NCBI RefSeq assembly: GCF_002855495.1
Contig: NZ_PKRO01000001.1
Coordinates: 62,001 to 126,000, forward strand
Length of the DNA stretch: 64,000 nt
Direction: 5' to 3'
DNA from: Porphyrobacter sp. TH134
GTDB lineage: Bacteria > Pseudomonadota > Alphaproteobacteria > Sphingomonadales > Sphingomonadaceae
Shown here: piece after piece, positions 41,004-48,426 of the stretch
Numbering within the stretch: position 1 is the first letter of the stretch
Layout of the letters: each line of letters starts with the position of its first letter
The notes under the pieces: generated by a model
The model's database searches: none
What the model saw: the letters and a program-made list of their open reading frames with translations, nothing else
Told to the model about the DNA's origin: nothing
Made by a program: the position numbers and the translations under genes

Positions 41004-42677
41004 ATGGCCGCGCAATACGCCTATGTCATGAAGGGCATGACCAAGAGCTTCCCCGGTGCCCAGAAACCGGTGCTGAGCAACATTTCGCTGCAGTTCTATC
41101 AGGGTGCCAAGATCGGCATCGTCGGCCCCAACGGCGCGGGCAAATCGACCCTGATCAAGATCATGGCCGGGATCGACAAGGATTTTACCGGCGAAGCGTG
41201 GCCGGGCGAGAACATCACCGTCGGCTATCTTGAGCAGGAGCCGGAGCTCGACAACAGCAAGACCGTGCTCGAAAACGTCAAGGATGGCGCGCGCGGGATC
41301 GCCGACATGGTCGACCGCTTCAACGAAATCAGCGCCCTGATGTGCGAGCCCGATGCCGACTTTGAAGTGCTCGGCGCAGAGATGGGCGAGCTTCAGGACA
41401 AGATCGACGCGGTCGACGGCTGGACGCTCGACAACCAGCTTGAAGTCGCGATGGAAGCGCTTCGCTGCCCGCCGGGTGACTGGGCGGTGGAAAGTCTGTC
41501 TGGCGGCGAAAAGCGCCGCGTCGCGCTGACCCGTCTGCTGATCCAGAAGCCTTCGATCCTGCTGCTGGACGAACCCACCAACCACCTCGATGCAGAATCC
41601 GTCCAGTGGCTGGAAAACCATCTGAAGGAATATGCCGGCGCGGTGCTGATGATCACCCACGACCGTTATTTCCTTGATAACGTGGTGGAATGGATCCTCG
41701 AACTCGACCGTGGTTCGTACTACCCCTACGAAGGCAACTATTCGACCTACCTCGAAAAGAAGGCCAAGCGTCTGGAGCAGGAAAGCCGCGAGGAATCCGG
41801 CAAGCAGAAGGCGCTGCAACGCGAACTCGAATGGATCCGGCAGACCCCCGCCGCACGCCAGACCAAATCCAAGGCGCGTATCCGCAAGTTTGAAGAACTC
41901 CAGAACGCGCAGGACAGCCGTCAGGTGGGCAAGGCGCAAATCGTCATTCAGGTGCCCGAGCGCCTTGGCGGCAAAGTGATCGAAGCCAAGAACATCACCA
42001 AGGCTTACGGCGACAAGCTCTTGTTCGAAAACCTCAGCTTCATGCTGCCGCCCGGCGGCATCGTCGGCGTGATCGGACCGAACGGCGCGGGCAAGTCCAC
42101 ACTGTTCAAGATCCTGACCGGCAAGGAACAGCCCGACAGCGGCACGATCGAAATCGGCAGCACCGTGCATCTCGGCTATGTCGACCAGAGCCGCGATCAC
42201 CTGAACCCGGCCAACAATGTGTGGCAGGAAATCAGCGACGGGCTGGATTACATGACCGTCAACAAGCAGGAAACCTCGACCCGCGCTTACGTGGGCGCGT
42301 TCAACTTCAAGGGCGCTGACCAGCAGAAGAACGTCGGCAAGCTTTCGGGCGGGGAACGCAACCGCGTCCACATGGCCAAGATGCTGAAGCAGGGCGGCAA
42401 CGTGCTGCTGCTGGACGAGCCGACCAACGATCTCGACGTGGAAACGCTGGCCGCACTGGAAGACGCGATTGAAAACTTCGCCGGCTGCGCCGTGGTCATC
42501 AGCCACGACCGCTTCTTCCTCGATCGCCTCGCCACCCACATCCTCGCCTTTGAAGGCAACAGCCATGTCGAATGGTTCGAAGGCAACTTCGAAGCTTACG
42601 AGGAAGACAAGCGCCGCCGTCTTGGCGATGCAGCGGATCGTCCGACACGCCTCGCCTACAAAAAACTGACGCGCTAA
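41004..42677 (+). CDS. ettA: Energy-dependent translational throttle protein EttA (ABC-F)
   Basis: 557 residues, cytosolic, two ABC domains: Walker A GPNGAGKST twice, signatures LSGGEKRRVAL and LSGGERNRVHM, Walker B LLLDEPTNHLD and LLLDEPTNDLD. The linker between them and the arm in domain 1 fit EttA, which binds the ribosomal E site and gates elongation by the ATP/ADP ratio. AAGGA lies 8 bases before the ATG. Monocistronic by spacing. Confidence 0.96.
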   Translation: MAAQYAYVMKGMTKSFPGAQKPVLSNISLQFYQGAKIGIVGPNGAGKSTLIKIMAGIDKDFTGEAWPGENITVGYLEQEPELDNSKTVLENVKDGARGIADMVDRFNEISALMCEPDADFEVLGAEMGELQDKIDAVDGWTLDNQLEVAMEALRCPPGDWAVESLSGGEKRRVALTRLLIQKPSILLLDEPTNHLDAESVQWLENHLKEYAGAVLMITHDRYFLDNVVEWILELDRGSYYPYEGNYSTYLEKKAKRLEQESREESGKQKALQRELEWIRQTPAARQTKSKARIRKFEELQNAQDSRQVGKAQIVIQVPERLGGKVIEAKNITKAYGDKLLFENLSFMLPPGGIVGVIGPNGAGKSTLFKILTGKEQPDSGTIEIGSTVHLGYVDQSRDHLNPANNVWQEISDGLDYMTVNKQETSTRAYVGAFNFKGADQQKNVGKLSGGERNRVHMAKMLKQGGNVLLLDEPTNDLDVETLAALEDAIENFAGCAVVISHDRFFLDRLATHILAFEGNSHVEWFEGNFEAYEEDKRRRLGDAADRPTRLAYKKLTR

Positions 42678-42731
42678 CCGGAGCGTTGGCAAGGCTTGGC
42701 TTTTCCCGCTGCGATTAGCGTAAATTTCAGT

Positions 42732-42746
42732 TTAACTGCGCCTTAA
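42732..42746. promoter_or_regulatory. CtrA-type box TTAA-N7-TTAA
   Basis: TTAA at 42732-42735 and 42743-42746 are separated by exactly seven bases, the full consensus for CtrA of alphaproteobacteria. It lies about 57 bases before the GGDEF-like gene, in the gap after ettA, where a promoter is expected. Strong by sequence; the regulator itself is not in the window. Confidence 0.7.
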
Positions 42747-42805
42747 TCAGACTTACGTCATTCTCCTCAGCGACAAGATAAGTCGCATAAGGACATTGGG
42801 GCGTG

Positions 42806-43459
42806 ATGACAGGGATTGAATTGCCGCTTGAGGTGGCAGGGCTGCTGTGTGCCAGCTTTGCTTTGCTTGGCGCATGGACGGGGCGCAGTCAGACAATCCG
42901 GCGGTTTGATCCGCAGCGCAAGGCGAGACAGGGCGCGGGGCGAGGCCCGGCGGTCAGTCTGGGACTGCGGGGCGGCCTTGGGCGCGGTGCCAGCCACGCC
43001 GTGCTGGAGGGGCGGATCGACCAGCTGGCAGCGCTGCGCACGATCTGGAGCGTTGAGACCAGCGACGAAGTCCGCGAACACGTGATCGCCGTGATGCGCG
43101 CCGGCCTGCGACACGGCGACCGGATGACACTTGCCGGGGGCGAGGCCTTCACGATTGTCCTGCCCGGCGCGGACGAACGCACCGCTGTTCGCATTGCCGA
43201 CCGCTTGCGCCGCACGCTCGCCCGTCTGAACTTGCCGCAACTCGGCGGTCAGGCCCATCTGACGGCGAGCTTCGGGGTTGCAGCCGAACGCTTTGGCGAA
43301 ACCGGCGATACCTTGGTGCGCCGCGCGCGGCGCGCACTGGATGCAGCGGTGGCCAAAGGCGCTGACCACATCGTTCCCGCCAGCGAGATCGAGGAAATCA
43401 TGCTTCTGCCAGCCCCGGCGCCGATACCGTCCATCATGCCGGCCGCGTCAGCAGCATAA
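42806..43459 (+). CDS. Degenerate GGDEF-domain protein with N-terminal membrane helix
   Basis: 217 residues (GTG at 42803 is an alternative start). One membrane helix at about 5-25, a basic linker, then the second half of a GGDEF domain: GDRMTLAGGEAFTIVLPG (signature GGEAF at 111-115), RIADRLRRTLARL and LTASFGVA. The first half, which normally carries the FDxDxFK metal and substrate site, is shortened and unrecognisable, and the signature has Ala for the second acidic residue. Diguanylate cyclase activity is unlikely; GTP or c-di-GMP binding or a dimerisation role is possible. A CtrA box upstream suggests cell-cycle or motility-linked expression. Confidence 0.75.
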   Translation: MTGIELPLEVAGLLCASFALLGAWTGRSQTIRRFDPQRKARQGAGRGPAVSLGLRGGLGRGASHAVLEGRIDQLAALRTIWSVETSDEVREHVIAVMRAGLRHGDRMTLAGGEAFTIVLPGADERTAVRIADRLRRTLARLNLPQLGGQAHLTASFGVAAERFGETGDTLVRRARRALDAAVAKGADHIVPASEIEEIMLLPAPAPIPSIMPAASAA

Positions 43460-43482
43460 TTGCAAGGAACCGGCACTGCGCC

Positions 43483-44070
43483 TCAGGGCGATACCCAGCG
43501 CCCCTCCCACGCAGCATCCGCTGTGCTGCGGGCGAACTGCGCGCGCACGTGGCCGGTATGGGCGAGATACAGCCAATCAAACGCGGTCAGCGTAATTCGC
43601 AGCAAGGCGAAGTTTTCGCGCGCCGGGATCAATTGCGCATCATCCGGCTCTACCCCTTCAAACTCAGGCGGAAGGCCTGAGGTCGGGTTCTCGGACGGCG
43701 TTCCCGGCCCATCGCCAAGATAGCATCGCCGCGCAAAATTGGTGCCTGCGGCCCAAGCCGCATCAACTTCACTGCCGCGTGTGATGATCTCAGCGTGCCC
43801 GCGCGTGCGGATCTGGATTTTCGCGCCCTTGTCGTAAAACAGCACCGCGGCGCGCGGATCGGCAGCGATTGCGGCAGCTTTGGGCGCGCGGACGTCGGTA
43901 TGGAGCCGCAGCCGCCATGCGGCGCTGTCGAACGCACGCAGCACCATCACCCGCGCATCAATATCGCCGGTCACAATCACTGGGGTGTGGAACGGTGATT
44001 TGCGGTCACGCGGCGCGCGAATCAGGCGATTGCGGCAATCGGTGAGAACATCGTCGAGCGTTTCGAACAT
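43483..44070 (-). CDS. Pyridoxamine 5'-phosphate oxidase family protein (FMN-binding)
   Basis: About 195 residues. The split-barrel FMN-binding pattern is seen in SPFHTPVIVTG, DARVMVLRAFDSAAWRLRLHTDVRAPKAAAIAADPRAAVLFYDKGAKIQIRTRG (given here in outline) and a C-terminal Trp-rich end. Such proteins are oxidases or reductases on pyridoxamine phosphate, F420 or haem; C-terminal residues for true PdxH activity are not evident, so the substrate is open. ATG 44070 or 44082 are the likely starts; a longer frame to 44166 runs into the divergent promoter region. Confidence 0.8.
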   Translation of the reverse strand: MFETLDDVLTDCRNRLIRAPRDRKSPFHTPVIVTGDIDARVMVLRAFDSAAWRLRLHTDVRAPKAAAIAADPRAAVLFYDKGAKIQIRTRGHAEIITRGSEVDAAWAAGTNFARRCYLGDGPGTPSENPTSGLPPEFEGVEPDDAQLIPARENFALLRITLTAFDWLYLAHTGHVRAQFARSTADAAWEGRWVSP

Positions 44071-44235
44071 GCCTTGCGCCATTGTCGCGGCAGCCACCGG
44101 CGTCAAGCATCGCGAGAAATATTCATATCCGACCCATTTTTTCTGAACATCGATAGGCCGGTTCATCCCTGCGACAGTCTGCAAGGCCTATCTGAAATCA
44201 TCTCAACAAGCCGGTTGTGGTGGGCTGGCGTTCTT

Positions 44236-44240
44236 GGAGG
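44236..44240 (+). promoter_or_regulatory. Ribosome binding site deciding the RcnB-like start (GGAGG)
   Basis: GGAGG with 8 bases to ATG 44249. An in-frame TTG at 44234 overlaps this signal and is rejected as the start. Confidence 0.7.
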
Positions 44241-44248
44241 CCCTACCA

Positions 44249-45388
44249 ATGATGACCTTCTTCGTACCCTTTGCAAAGTCGGGCGGATCGCTCGCGGCGC
44301 TGGCGGCGGCCCTTGCCCTGACCCTGCCTGCCGCGCCTGCGATGGCGCAGGACAATCCGAACGTCCGATCCGAAGCCCGCTCGCAGGCCCGGATCGAACG
44401 CCAGCAAATCCGCGCGCAAAATCGGCCCGGCCCGGTTCGGGTGCAGAACGAAAGGGTGTCACAGCCGCGCCCGGAGCGCATCGCCCAGCCGCGTCCTGTT
44501 GCCCAGCCACGGGCGACTGCCAGACAGCAGCCTGCCGCGCGCGGCGGGTTCGGCGGCGATGTGGTGGCGCGGGCTCAGGCGGCGCAGCGCGCACAGCGGA
44601 TAGATCAGCGCAGCGAACAGCGCGCAGACCGGGTCGACCGCCGCAGCGAACAGCGCGCCGCGGTCGTTGACCGCCGGAGCGAACGGCAGGCCAACCGCAT
44701 TGAACGGCGCGGCGATATCCGGGCAGACCGGCTTGACCAGCGCGGCCGGGAGATCGCAGCGGACCGGGTCGACCGGCGCACCGACCGTCTTGCCGACCGG
44801 GTCGAGCGACGCGGTGATATCCGCGCTGACCGGATTGAAAACCGCGGGAACCGGCGCGCGGATCGCATCGAGGATCGCGGCGATCGGCGGGCCGACCGCA
44901 TCGATGGTCGCCGCGGCGGTTTCGGATCGAACGTGCGCGATCTTGCCCGCGATGGGCGTCGTGATGACTGGCGCGGCGATCGCAGGGATGACTGGCGGGG
45001 CGACCGGCGCAGCTGGCGGCGCGATGACTGGCGCCACGGCTGGAACGGCCGTCCGGGCTGGGATAACCGCGATTTCCGGCGCTGGAACAATGGTTGGCGG
45101 GGTGACCGGCGCTACGACTGGAATGGGTGGCGGCGCAGCAACCAGTTCCTGTTCCGGCCCGGTGCCTATTACGCGCCATTCCGCAGTCACCGGTACAGCC
45201 GGGTGGACGTCGGGTTCTATCTCGACAGCCTGTTCTTCCAGCCGCGGTTCTTCATCAATGACCCCTGGCAGTACCGCCTGCCGCCAGCCTACGGACCTTA
45301 CCAATGGGTCCGGTATTATGACGATGTCGCGCTTGTCGATATCTACACCGGCGAAGTCGTAGACGTGATCCACGGCTTCTTCTGGTAA
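44249..45388 (+). CDS. Exported Arg/Asp-rich repeat protein with RcnB-like C-terminus
   Basis: About 379 residues. A signal peptide (cleavage near APAMAQD), then a long charged region (about 60-235) built of short repeats such as ADRVDRR and RADRIENRG with a period near 7-11 residues, then a Trp/Arg/Asp-rich stretch (RRDDWRGDRR), and a C-terminal domain with FRPGAYYAPF and YDDVALVDIYTGEVVDVIHGFFW that resembles RcnB-type periplasmic proteins (Ni/Co homeostasis family). The repeats would form a highly charged helix. Metal handling is inferred only from the C-terminus. A terminator follows. Confidence 0.8.
   Translation: MMTFFVPFAKSGGSLAALAAALALTLPAAPAMAQDNPNVRSEARSQARIERQQIRAQNRPGPVRVQNERVSQPRPERIAQPRPVAQPRATARQQPAARGGFGGDVVARAQAAQRAQRIDQRSEQRADRVDRRSEQRAAVVDRRSERQANRIERRGDIRADRLDQRGREIAADRVDRRTDRLADRVERRGDIRADRIENRGNRRADRIEDRGDRRADRIDGRRGGFGSNVRDLARDGRRDDWRGDRRDDWRGDRRSWRRDDWRHGWNGRPGWDNRDFRRWNNGWRGDRRYDWNGWRRSNQFLFRPGAYYAPFRSHRYSRVDVGFYLDSLFFQPRFFINDPWQYRLPPAYGPYQWVRYYDDVALVDIYTGEVVDVIHGFFW
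44584..44920 (+). repeat. Internal coding repeats (RADR/DRRSE units)
   Basis: Degenerate direct repeats encoding DRR, ADRV, ADRI and ERRGDI units in tandem within the RcnB-like gene. The DNA repeats are imperfect (CGCAGCGAACAG, GCGGACCG-type), so length variation between strains by slippage is plausible. Confidence 0.6.
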
Positions 45389-45408
45389 GCCTCCCCCAAG
45401 TCGCACTG

Positions 45409-45440
45409 AACCCCGCCGGAGCAATCCGGCGGGGGTTTTT
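45409..45440 (+). terminator. Rho-independent terminator after the RcnB-like gene
   Basis: Perfect 10-base-pair stem (CCCCGCCGGA / TCCGGCGGGG), loop GCAA, then a run of five T. It lies 21 bases after the stop codon. Confidence 0.9.
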
Positions 45441-45499
45441 CGTTTGGCTCTGATAGCTGAACTTGCATGAGGATCGCGGGTTGGTAGGGCAGGCGTGCG

Positions 45500-46165
45500 A
45501 TGTCCCATGACCCTGTCCCCGATCAGGACGCGCTGGCAAAGGTCGGCGCAGCCGTGCGTGCGCGGCTTGCCGCAGCGCCGCAGGTCCATCGCATTCCTGC
45601 CGACGGGGCCGAATTGTTTGCGATCGGCGGGTTTGTTTCCGGCGAGGAATGCTTGCAGCTGTGCGACTTGATCGATGCCGCCGCGCGGCCCTCGGCGTTG
45701 CACGAACTTGACTACGCCAGCGGCTATCGCACCTCCTATTCCAGCGATCTTGATCCGCGCGGGACGTTGGTGACGGCGATCTCGGCGCGGATCGATGCGG
45801 TGCTGGGGCTGGATGCAAGCTTCGGCGAACCGGTGCAGGGTCAGCGGTACTGGCCCGGTCAACAGTTCAAGCCGCATAACGACTGGTTCTACACATCCGA
45901 AGGCTATTGGCCGCAAGAACGGCTGCGCGGCGGGCAGCGTTCTTGGACCGCCATGGCGTACCTCAACACGGTCGAAGCGGGCGGCGCGACTGCCTTTACC
46001 GCGCTCGGCATCCAGATCGAACCCAAGCCCGGCGTGCTCCTGCTGTGGAACAACGCCCTGCCCGATGGCCGCCCCAACGAGGCAACAATCCATGCCGGAT
46101 TGCCGGTGGAGAAGGGCGCCAAATACATCATTACCAAGTGGTATCGCACGCGCGAATGGCGATAG
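45500..46165 (+). CDS. Prolyl 4-hydroxylase-like 2-oxoglutarate/Fe(II) oxygenase
   Basis: 221 residues. The C-terminal catalytic core has the iron ligands of the HxD motif in KPHNDWF, the distal His in ATIHAGLPV, and the 2-oxoglutarate-binding Lys shortly after (KGAKYIITKWYR). WTAMAYLNTVEAGGATAF is typical of P4Hc domains. The family hydroxylates proline or other residues; the substrate here is unknown. No signal peptide, so cytosolic. It follows a strong terminator and probably has its own promoter. Confidence 0.9.
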   Translation: MSHDPVPDQDALAKVGAAVRARLAAAPQVHRIPADGAELFAIGGFVSGEECLQLCDLIDAAARPSALHELDYASGYRTSYSSDLDPRGTLVTAISARIDAVLGLDASFGEPVQGQRYWPGQQFKPHNDWFYTSEGYWPQERLRGGQRSWTAMAYLNTVEAGGATAFTALGIQIEPKPGVLLLWNNALPDGRPNEATIHAGLPVEKGAKYIITKWYRTREWR

Positions 46166-46175
46166 GGAGCCGCGC

Positions 46176-46721
46176 TCAGGCCTCGGGCTGGCCCGGGATT
46201 GGGGCTGTGCCGGCTTCCCGGCGTTCGGCACGGGCGGCCTGCGCCAGCGTTTCGATCCGGTGCGACAGGCGCAGGATTTCCATCTGCGTGCGCAGGTTCA
46301 CTTCGTAATCGTGGCGCGCGGTAATCCGGTCCTTTCGCGCCTGCCGGTTCTGGCTCATCAGGATGATCGGGGCCTGCACCGCCGCCAGCATCGACAGCAT
46401 GAGATTCAGGAAAATGAACGGATAGGCATCGAACGGCCGCCATCCCAGCATTTCCAGCGCGCCGCTGTTCAGCACCACCCAGATCATCAGCACCACGCCG
46501 AACCCGATGATAAAGCCCCAGCTGCCGCCCACTGCTGCCACGCGGTCGGCCAGCAAATCGCCCCGGCTTGCCTGCCCCTGCGCCAGTTCATCCGCATCGC
46601 GCCCGGTAAAGCTGCCTGCCGCCACGCGCCTGAGCACGCGCTGTTCGTCCGCTTCAAGATCATCGAAGTCGCGGCCCAGCAGGTCGCGAGCAAGCTTGCG
46701 GGGATCGGCTTGCCGGGTCAT
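46176..46721 (-). CDS. DUF1003 membrane protein
   Basis: 181 residues. A soluble N-terminus (about 1-65), two membrane helices (about 68-88 and 103-123) joined by GALEMLGWRPFDAYPF, then the DUF1003 signature with ALMSQNRQARKDRITARHDYEVNLR-type sequence and a coiled-coil tail. Function unknown. The start is 8 bases after the lysK stop on the same strand, so they are likely co-transcribed. Convergent with the hydroxylase gene. Confidence 0.88.
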   Translation of the reverse strand: MTRQADPRKLARDLLGRDFDDLEADEQRVLRRVAAGSFTGRDADELAQGQASRGDLLADRVAAVGGSWGFIIGFGVVLMIWVVLNSGALEMLGWRPFDAYPFIFLNLMLSMLAAVQAPIILMSQNRQARKDRITARHDYEVNLRTQMEILRLSHRIETLAQAARAERREAGTAPIPGQPEA

Positions 46722-46729
46722 GCCATGTC

Positions 46730-48346
46730 CTACGCTTTCGCCAACGCTTCGGCAATCAGCGCGCGGGTGGGCGCAATGCCATAGAGCGCGATGAAGCTGC
46801 CCATGCGCGGGCCCTGTTCGGAGCCGAGCAGGGTTTCGTAGAGCGCCTTGAACCAGTCACGTAAGGATCCGAAGCCGAATTCCTCGATCTTGCCGATTTC
46901 ATAGACGATGGTCTGGAGGTCTTCCGCGCTGGTGGCCGGGTCCGCCTCGGCCAGCGCAGCGTCGAGCGCTTGCAAAGCCCCCACCTCGCCGCCCACAGGC
47001 GCGCGCTTGGCCAGCGTCGGGGCCACGAAATCGCGGTTATAGGCGAGCGCCTTGCCTACCAGCGCATCGAGCGCCGGGTGCGCCGCCGGATCGGCACCTT
47101 CGACATAATTGCCAAGGTAGGACCACACCGCCTCCCGCGTGGCGCCTGCGCCGAGCACGCCGACGAGGTTCAAGAGCAGGCTGAAGGGCACCGGCAGCGT
47201 ATCGCCCGCGCCGGGCGCTTCCGCACCGGCGAAAGACTGGTTCGCGCGCAGCAAGTGCCACACCGGGTTGCCCAGCTGCTTGTCGATGTCCTGCTGCGGC
47301 AAAGCGCTGCGGAACTGCCAGTAATCGTCCACCGCCTTGGGGATCACGCCGGCGTGCAATTGCTTGGCGCTCTTGGGATTGGCGAAGATGTAATGGCCGA
47401 GGCTTTCCTCACTGCCATATTGCAGCCATTCCTCGATCGACAGGCCATTGCCCTTGGACTTGGAGATCTTCTCGCCCTTCCCATCGAGGAACAGCTCGTA
47501 GATCAGGCCTTCGGGCTTGGTCCCGCCGAGCACGCGGGCGATCTTGCCCGACTGGATGCCGCTATCGGTCAGGTCCTTGCCGTACATCTCGTAATCGACG
47601 CCGAGCGCCACCCAGCGCATCGCCCAGTCGACCTTCCACTGGCACTTGGCCATGCCGCCCAGTGCGGATTGTTCGACGGCGCTGCCGTCTTCATCAGTGA
47701 AACGGATAATCCCGGCGGCGGCGTCCACCACCTCGACCGGCACCTGCAACACCGCGCCCGTGGTCGGCGAAATCGGCATGACGGGCGAATAGGTGCGGCG
47801 GCGTTCCTCGCCCAAGGTGGGCAGCATGATGTCGAGGATCGCGCCAAAATTGGCGAGCACGCCCTTCAGCGCCTCATCAAACTTCCCGCCATTGTAGCAA
47901 TCGGACGAGCTGACGAATTCATATTCGAACCCGAAGCGATCGAGGAAGTCGCGCAGCATCGCATTGTTGTGCGCGGCGAAGCTTTCAAACTTTTCAAAGG
48001 GGTCGGGGATACGCGACAAGGGCTTGCCCAGATGCTGCGCCAGCATTTCGCGGTTCGGCACATTGTCCGGCACCTTGCGCAGGCCATCCAGATCGTCCGA
48101 AAACGCCACCAGCCGGGTCGCCGCGCCGCCCGTCAGCGCCTCATAGGCGCGCCGGACCAACGTGGTGCGCAGCACTTCCTGGAAGGTGCCGATATGCGGC
48201 AGGCCCGATGGGCCGTAGCCGGTTTCAAACAGCACACCGCCGGGCTTGCCGTCCGGATAGCGCTTGGCGAGGCGCTGCGCCTCCTGAAACGGCCATGCCT
48301 TGGAGGTTTGCGCTGCGGCGATAAGGGCTTCACGAGTGATGGTCAT
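46730..48346 (-). CDS. lysK: Lysyl-tRNA synthetase, class I
   Basis: 538 residues. The class I signature occurs as GYGPSGLPHIGTF (HIGH-type) and KISKSKGNG (KMSKS-type), with the archaeal-type LysRS arrangement; unrelated to the usual bacterial class II LysS. It charges tRNA-Lys. Class I LysRS is typical of archaea, spirochaetes and many alphaproteobacteria, which supports the lineage inferred here. No class II copy is visible in the window. Confidence 0.95.
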   Translation of the reverse strand: MTITREALIAAAQTSKAWPFQEAQRLAKRYPDGKPGGVLFETGYGPSGLPHIGTFQEVLRTTLVRRAYEALTGGAATRLVAFSDDLDGLRKVPDNVPNREMLAQHLGKPLSRIPDPFEKFESFAAHNNAMLRDFLDRFGFEYEFVSSSDCYNGGKFDEALKGVLANFGAILDIMLPTLGEERRRTYSPVMPISPTTGAVLQVPVEVVDAAAGIIRFTDEDGSAVEQSALGGMAKCQWKVDWAMRWVALGVDYEMYGKDLTDSGIQSGKIARVLGGTKPEGLIYELFLDGKGEKISKSKGNGLSIEEWLQYGSEESLGHYIFANPKSAKQLHAGVIPKAVDDYWQFRSALPQQDIDKQLGNPVWHLLRANQSFAGAEAPGAGDTLPVPFSLLLNLVGVLGAGATREAVWSYLGNYVEGADPAAHPALDALVGKALAYNRDFVAPTLAKRAPVGGEVGALQALDAALAEADPATSAEDLQTIVYEIGKIEEFGFGSLRDWFKALYETLLGSEQGPRMGSFIALYGIAPTRALIAEALAKA

Positions 48347-48426
48347 AGTGTGGCGGCTATTAGGGATGGTGGGCAGGCTTGCAAGCGTGCGTTTACAATC
48401 GCGGCGCCCTCCCCCATCTTCGCGGC

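Noticed and set aside
43483..44166. Longer start of the PPOX-family gene at ATG 44166
   Set aside because: The added residues do not resemble the family and would occupy most of the divergent promoter region.
44459..46231. A 590-residue open frame on the minus strand opposite the RcnB-like and hydroxylase genes
   Set aside because: Its Pro/Val/Ala repeats mirror the charged repeats of the plus-strand gene, and a clear terminator lies within it.
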